This document shows positions 51,635 to 54,138 of a DNA stretch of 54,138 nucleotides, one piece after another. The number at the start of each line of letters is the position of its first letter. Within the stretch, counting starts at the first letter, position 1. Below the pieces are notes generated by a model that saw only the letters and a list, made by a program, of their open reading frames with translations, ran no database searches and had not been told where the DNA came from. A program made the position numbers and the translations under genes. The DNA comes from Deltaproteobacteria bacterium (GTDB taxonomy: Bacteria; JAMCPX01), in the NCBI GenBank assembly GCA_023381995.1, contig JAMCVD010000112.1:1-54138 (forward strand). Direction: 5' to 3'.

Positions 51635-52363
51635 ATGATCAAAGAGTTTTTCCCGCACTTTCCGCCCGGCGGGTTTACAAACGAGCTGTTCTTCATGCTC
51701 ATGGCAAATATCGGTACGACGATCGCCCCATGGATGCTCTTTTTCCAGCAGAGCTCGGTGGTTGACAAGGGACTCCGGGAAAAGGACATCAATTTCGGAA
51801 AAGTCGATACGATCATAGGCTCGGTACTGACGGTCGTGGTTGCAATGGTCTTGATCATCGTTTGCGGCAAGCTGCTCTACGGTATACCCATCGACGATGC
51901 GGCTGCAGCGGCCATACACATCATGCCGAGCAGCAGGACCATAGGCACCTTGATAGCAATCGGCCTTTTTGACGCCGGTTTTCTTGGCGCGGTCTGCATC
52001 TCTCTTGCAAGCTCATGGGCATTCGGGGAGATATTCGGCTGGGCCCACTCCCTCAACGACAGGGTGAAGGAAGCGCCGTGGTTTTACGCCTACTATTTCT
52101 TTGACCTCACCTTTGCCGGTGTCGTCGTGCTCATACCGCATGCACCCCTCGTCCTCATTACGCTTTTCGTTCAGGTCATAGCAACGACCCTGCTGCCCCC
52201 TGCCCTCGTATTCCTGATCCTGCTGCTGAACGACAAGAAGACTATGGGTGAGTTCGTCAATACCCACTGGCAGAACATCGTAAACATCAGTATCGTCGCC
52301 CTGATCATCGTGTTGTCTACCATGTACGGCGTGAGCACCATGTTCCCGAACATATTCAAATAG
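51635..52363 (+). pseudogene. NRAMP-family metal transporter, N-terminal half missing
   Basis: The 242-residue frame matches the C-terminal half of a bacterial NRAMP-related divalent-metal transporter. It contains the helix-6 region IGTTIAPWMLFFQQSSVVDK, with the family's metal-binding segment, then about five more helices up to the C-terminus. The first five helices, including the DPGN-type metal site, are absent, and the 300 bases upstream do not contain them in any frame I could read. There is no ribosome site before the ATG. A fragment like this is unlikely to transport alone. The two following genes are intact, so the loss is probably a 5' deletion or rearrangement near 51630, close to the hicBA-like debris. 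Confidence 0.65.
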
Positions 52364-52375
52364 AGGAGGATGACC

Positions 52376-52552
52376 GTGATAAAGAATTTCTTCAGCCGTA
52401 TCATCAGAAAGATACATGAAATAAACACGGAGTACAAGACCCCGGGCATACAGATGTCTGACTGGGTGAAGTTTTCACTGTTACTGCTGCGGCTCTATCT
52501 CGTTACCCTGATTGGCCTGTCGCTCTACAAATTCATCACCATGTTGCATTAA
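52376..52552 (+). CDS. Small membrane protein in a metal-transport locus
   Basis: A 58-residue protein starting at GTG 52376, six bases after AGGAGG (the ATG at 52370 overlaps that ribosome site and is less likely). A basic N-terminus (MIKNFFSRIIRKIHEI) precedes one membrane helix (about residues 31-54). I do not recognise a family. It lies 12 bases after the NRAMP fragment and 11 before the PRC/MgtE-N/CBS gene, with good ribosome sites on both, so it is probably a small subunit or assembly factor of the transport locus. Confidence 0.6.
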   Translation: MIKNFFSRIIRKIHEINTEYKTPGIQMSDWVKFSLLLLRLYLVTLIGLSLYKFITMLH

Positions 52553-52563
52553 AGGTGGATGCC

Positions 52564-53853
52564 ATGAACACAACAACAGAAAAGAAACCTGATTCGGGGA
52601 AAAGCGTTTTTTTCCTGAGCGATATAATAAAATCGCCTGTTTTCCTGTCTGCCCCGTCTTCGAAGAAAACCGGCAAGTTGACCGACTTGATCATAGAAGA
52701 CAGGGACAAGTTCGCGGAGGTTACGCACCTTGTCGTAGGCCGTCCCTTCGGTGCCCCCCCCCTGATCGTACCGTGGGGAAAGGTCCATTCGATCGAGCCC
52801 GGAGAGATCGTCATCACTATCGAAAGCCAGAGTGCGTATGCCGTAGACCAGCCCAGAAGTGCGGTATTGTTGAGGGACTACATTCTTGATAAAAAGGTGC
52901 TCGACAGCAAGGGCAGGGAGATCGAGGTGGTCTACGATGTTAAGCTTGTGCTGAAGAACAACAGGCTCTTTATTACGGACGTCGATCTGAGCAAAAGCGG
53001 TCTGCTCCGCAGGATCGGCCTGAGCTGGCTTGCGGATTTCATCAATGCCCTTGCCTCCAGCATCATGAACCGGACCGTCGCGTGGAGCTATGTGGAGCCT
53101 CTCCCCGAGCAGATCGGCAGCTTTAAGGGCGACTTGAAGCTCAAGGTTTTGAAGGAACAGATATCCGATATTCCCCCCGTAGACCTTGCCGACATACTGG
53201 AAGAGCTCGATCCTGAACAGAGGATGGCACTATTCGGGCAATTGGAAACCGGTCATGCATCCGATACACTGGAAGAGATCGATCCCAATATCCAGAGGGA
53301 CATGATCGCTGCGATGAATAAGGAAAGGGCTGCCCAGCTCATCAATGAGATGACGCCGGGACAGGCGGCAGACCTGCTGTCTGTGCTCCCGTGGTGGGAA
53401 GTGGAAGCGATCCTCAAGCTGCTCAATAAGGAAAACGCCGTCAAGATCGGGGACATCCTCAAGAAACAGGAAGAAAAGATCGTGAACTTCGCTGCCTCCA
53501 ACTATTTGAAATTCTCGCCCGGTAAAACCGTGCTGCAGGCACGCAGGGCTTTTCAGCATGAGGCAAAGGGAAAGGAAGCGATCATGTACCTCTACATCAT
53601 AGACGAACAGGGAAAGCTGGTGGGTGTGATAGACATCAAAGAACTGCTCATGGCTGAGGATAGTGCCTTCTTAAAAGACATCATGACAACCAATGTCGTA
53701 AGTCTGAATTTCGACAGTACGCTGAAGCAGGCATGGGAAATGTTCAAGAGATACGGCTTCCGGGCTCTGCCCCTTATAAACGACGACAACAGGATGCTCG
53801 GTGTCGTTCCTCAAAGGGACGTGATGAACCTTACCCACCGCTTTGTGGAGTAA
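52564..53853 (+). CDS. Soluble PRC-barrel/MgtE-N/CBS protein
   Basis: A 429-residue protein with three parts: an N-terminal PRC-barrel-like region (KTGKLTDLIIEDRDKFAEVT and a second copy with DSKGREIEVVYDVKLVL), an MgtE N-terminal domain (about residues 200-300; DLADILEELDPEQRMALFGQ, EEIDPNIQRDMI, MTPGQAADLLSVLP), and a CBS pair (IDEQGKLVGVIDIKELLMAE; ALPLINDDNRMLGVVPQRDV). The magnesium-channel membrane domain of MgtE is absent, so this is a cytoplasmic sensor, not a channel. In related bacteria such proteins accompany NRAMP-type transporters; here the transporter is truncated. The ATG at 52564 has AAAGGTGG upstream. Confidence 0.8.
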   Translation: MNTTTEKKPDSGKSVFFLSDIIKSPVFLSAPSSKKTGKLTDLIIEDRDKFAEVTHLVVGRPFGAPPLIVPWGKVHSIEPGEIVITIESQSAYAVDQPRSAVLLRDYILDKKVLDSKGREIEVVYDVKLVLKNNRLFITDVDLSKSGLLRRIGLSWLADFINALASSIMNRTVAWSYVEPLPEQIGSFKGDLKLKVLKEQISDIPPVDLADILEELDPEQRMALFGQLETGHASDTLEEIDPNIQRDMIAAMNKERAAQLINEMTPGQAADLLSVLPWWEVEAILKLLNKENAVKIGDILKKQEEKIVNFAASNYLKFSPGKTVLQARRAFQHEAKGKEAIMYLYIIDEQGKLVGVIDIKELLMAEDSAFLKDIMTTNVVSLNFDSTLKQAWEMFKRYGFRALPLINDDNRMLGVVPQRDVMNLTHRFVE

Positions 53854-54138
53854 CCCGTAAAAAACCTCACGCCCCTTCCCTTCGGGCAGGTATCCACCTT
53901 CTCCCCGGGAGAGGGAACTCGGCAGAGGAAACCAGGGACAGCGACCGGTTTCGGATGATTTACAAAAGGGGAATGGAGATGTTAGAGATGAGGCCTCTTT
54001 TTCTCGGCTCTTATCCCAAAAGTGATCATGGGACTGATAGAACAAAAAGAAAGAGTGTTCGACACTGCGAAGGGAAACACATCCGGACTGCCTGCAATGC
54101 TTCCGTGGTACTCTGCGTGGACTGCTTCTCTCTCGCTA
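53854..54138. repeat. Intergenic, repeat-like sequence at the right end
   Basis: No convincing gene. Positions about 53870-53925 (CCCTTCCCTTCGGGCAGG, then CTCCCCGGGAGAGGG) resemble C-rich dispersed repeats with a CCCGGG centre. Positions about 54060-54138 (CACTGCGAAGGGAAAC ... GGACTGCTTCTCTCTCGCTA) resemble another common family that usually reads GTCATTGCGAAG...GATTGCTTC. Two frames are open to the window end, from 53973 and 54028, but neither has a recognisable protein sequence. Confidence 0.35.

Noticed and set aside
1..54138. CRISPR array, rRNA or tRNA genes
   Set aside because: Reading through the intergenic regions I saw no regularly spaced repeats, no rRNA segments and no cloverleaf with a CCA-type end; short tRNAs could still be missed without a search tool.

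Overview
The window looks like a chromosomal stretch of a Gram-negative, anaerobic, dissimilatory sulfate-reducing bacterium. The main evidence is a complete sat-aprBA-qmoABC operon (18716-26968), which activates sulfate to APS, reduces APS to sulfite and feeds that step with electrons from the quinone pool. An outer-membrane barrel, a multihaem cytochrome and a type IV pilus cluster show a diderm envelope. The short Cys-rich GNAT-type N-acetylglutamate synthase, fused SecDF, pilBTCSR order and intact sulfate operon fit Nitrospirota (Thermodesulfovibrionia-like) or Desulfobacterota. I cannot decide between them from sequence alone. No rRNA, tRNA or CRISPR array was seen.

Layout. Positions 1-1149 hold a 5'-truncated subtilisin-like protease. 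The first 111 bases are an exact inverted copy of 1681-1791 and look like an assembly or amplification chimera at a contig edge. rlmB follows on the plus strand and converges on argB-hslU-hslV (minus, 1882-4718). A block of A/T-rich genes (about 4907-8712) then lies between hslV and a xerC-type recombinase (9207-10127). It holds an ATPase/TOPRIM pair, a phospholipase-D-fold nuclease candidate and a PD-(D/E)XK-like protein, all minus strand. Because xerC-hslV-hslU is a conserved neighbourhood, this block reads as an inserted, defence-like island.

Positions 10328-18591 (plus) are housekeeping genes: yajC (frameshifted at a run of ten G), an HD phosphohydrolase, secDF, recJ, rpoZ, a bifunctional Rel/SpoT and ridA. 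The sulfate operon follows, then a small membrane protein, a TauE/SafE anion exporter and a PEP-synthase-like protein without the usual C-terminal barrel. On the minus strand come a DksA-like protein with a histone-like basic tail, then a porin/13-haem lipoprotein cytochrome pair. Upstream of that pair lie pilR, pilS, pilC, pilT and pilB. The porin-cytochrome pair sits directly behind pilSR on the same strand, which suggests an electron conduit across the outer membrane that may share regulation with pili.

Positions 41231-49634 (minus) form a dense run: nadK, recN, N-acetylglutamate synthase, pyrD, an ADP-forming acyl-CoA synthetase, mltG and an M28 membrane peptidase. A structured 400-base divergent intergenic region separates nadK from rarA (plus). 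The last part holds a likely decayed hicBA remnant, the C-terminal half of an NRAMP transporter, a small membrane protein and a soluble PRC-barrel/MgtE-N/CBS protein. The window ends in repeat-like intergenic DNA.

The points most worth a second look are the porin/13-haem cytochrome pair beside the pilus genes, the ATPase/TOPRIM/nuclease island splitting xerC-hslVU, the hairpin-forming duplication of the pilC tail in front of pilS, the yajC poly-G frameshift, the A/T-rich qmoB inside a G/C-richer operon, and the chimeric left end.
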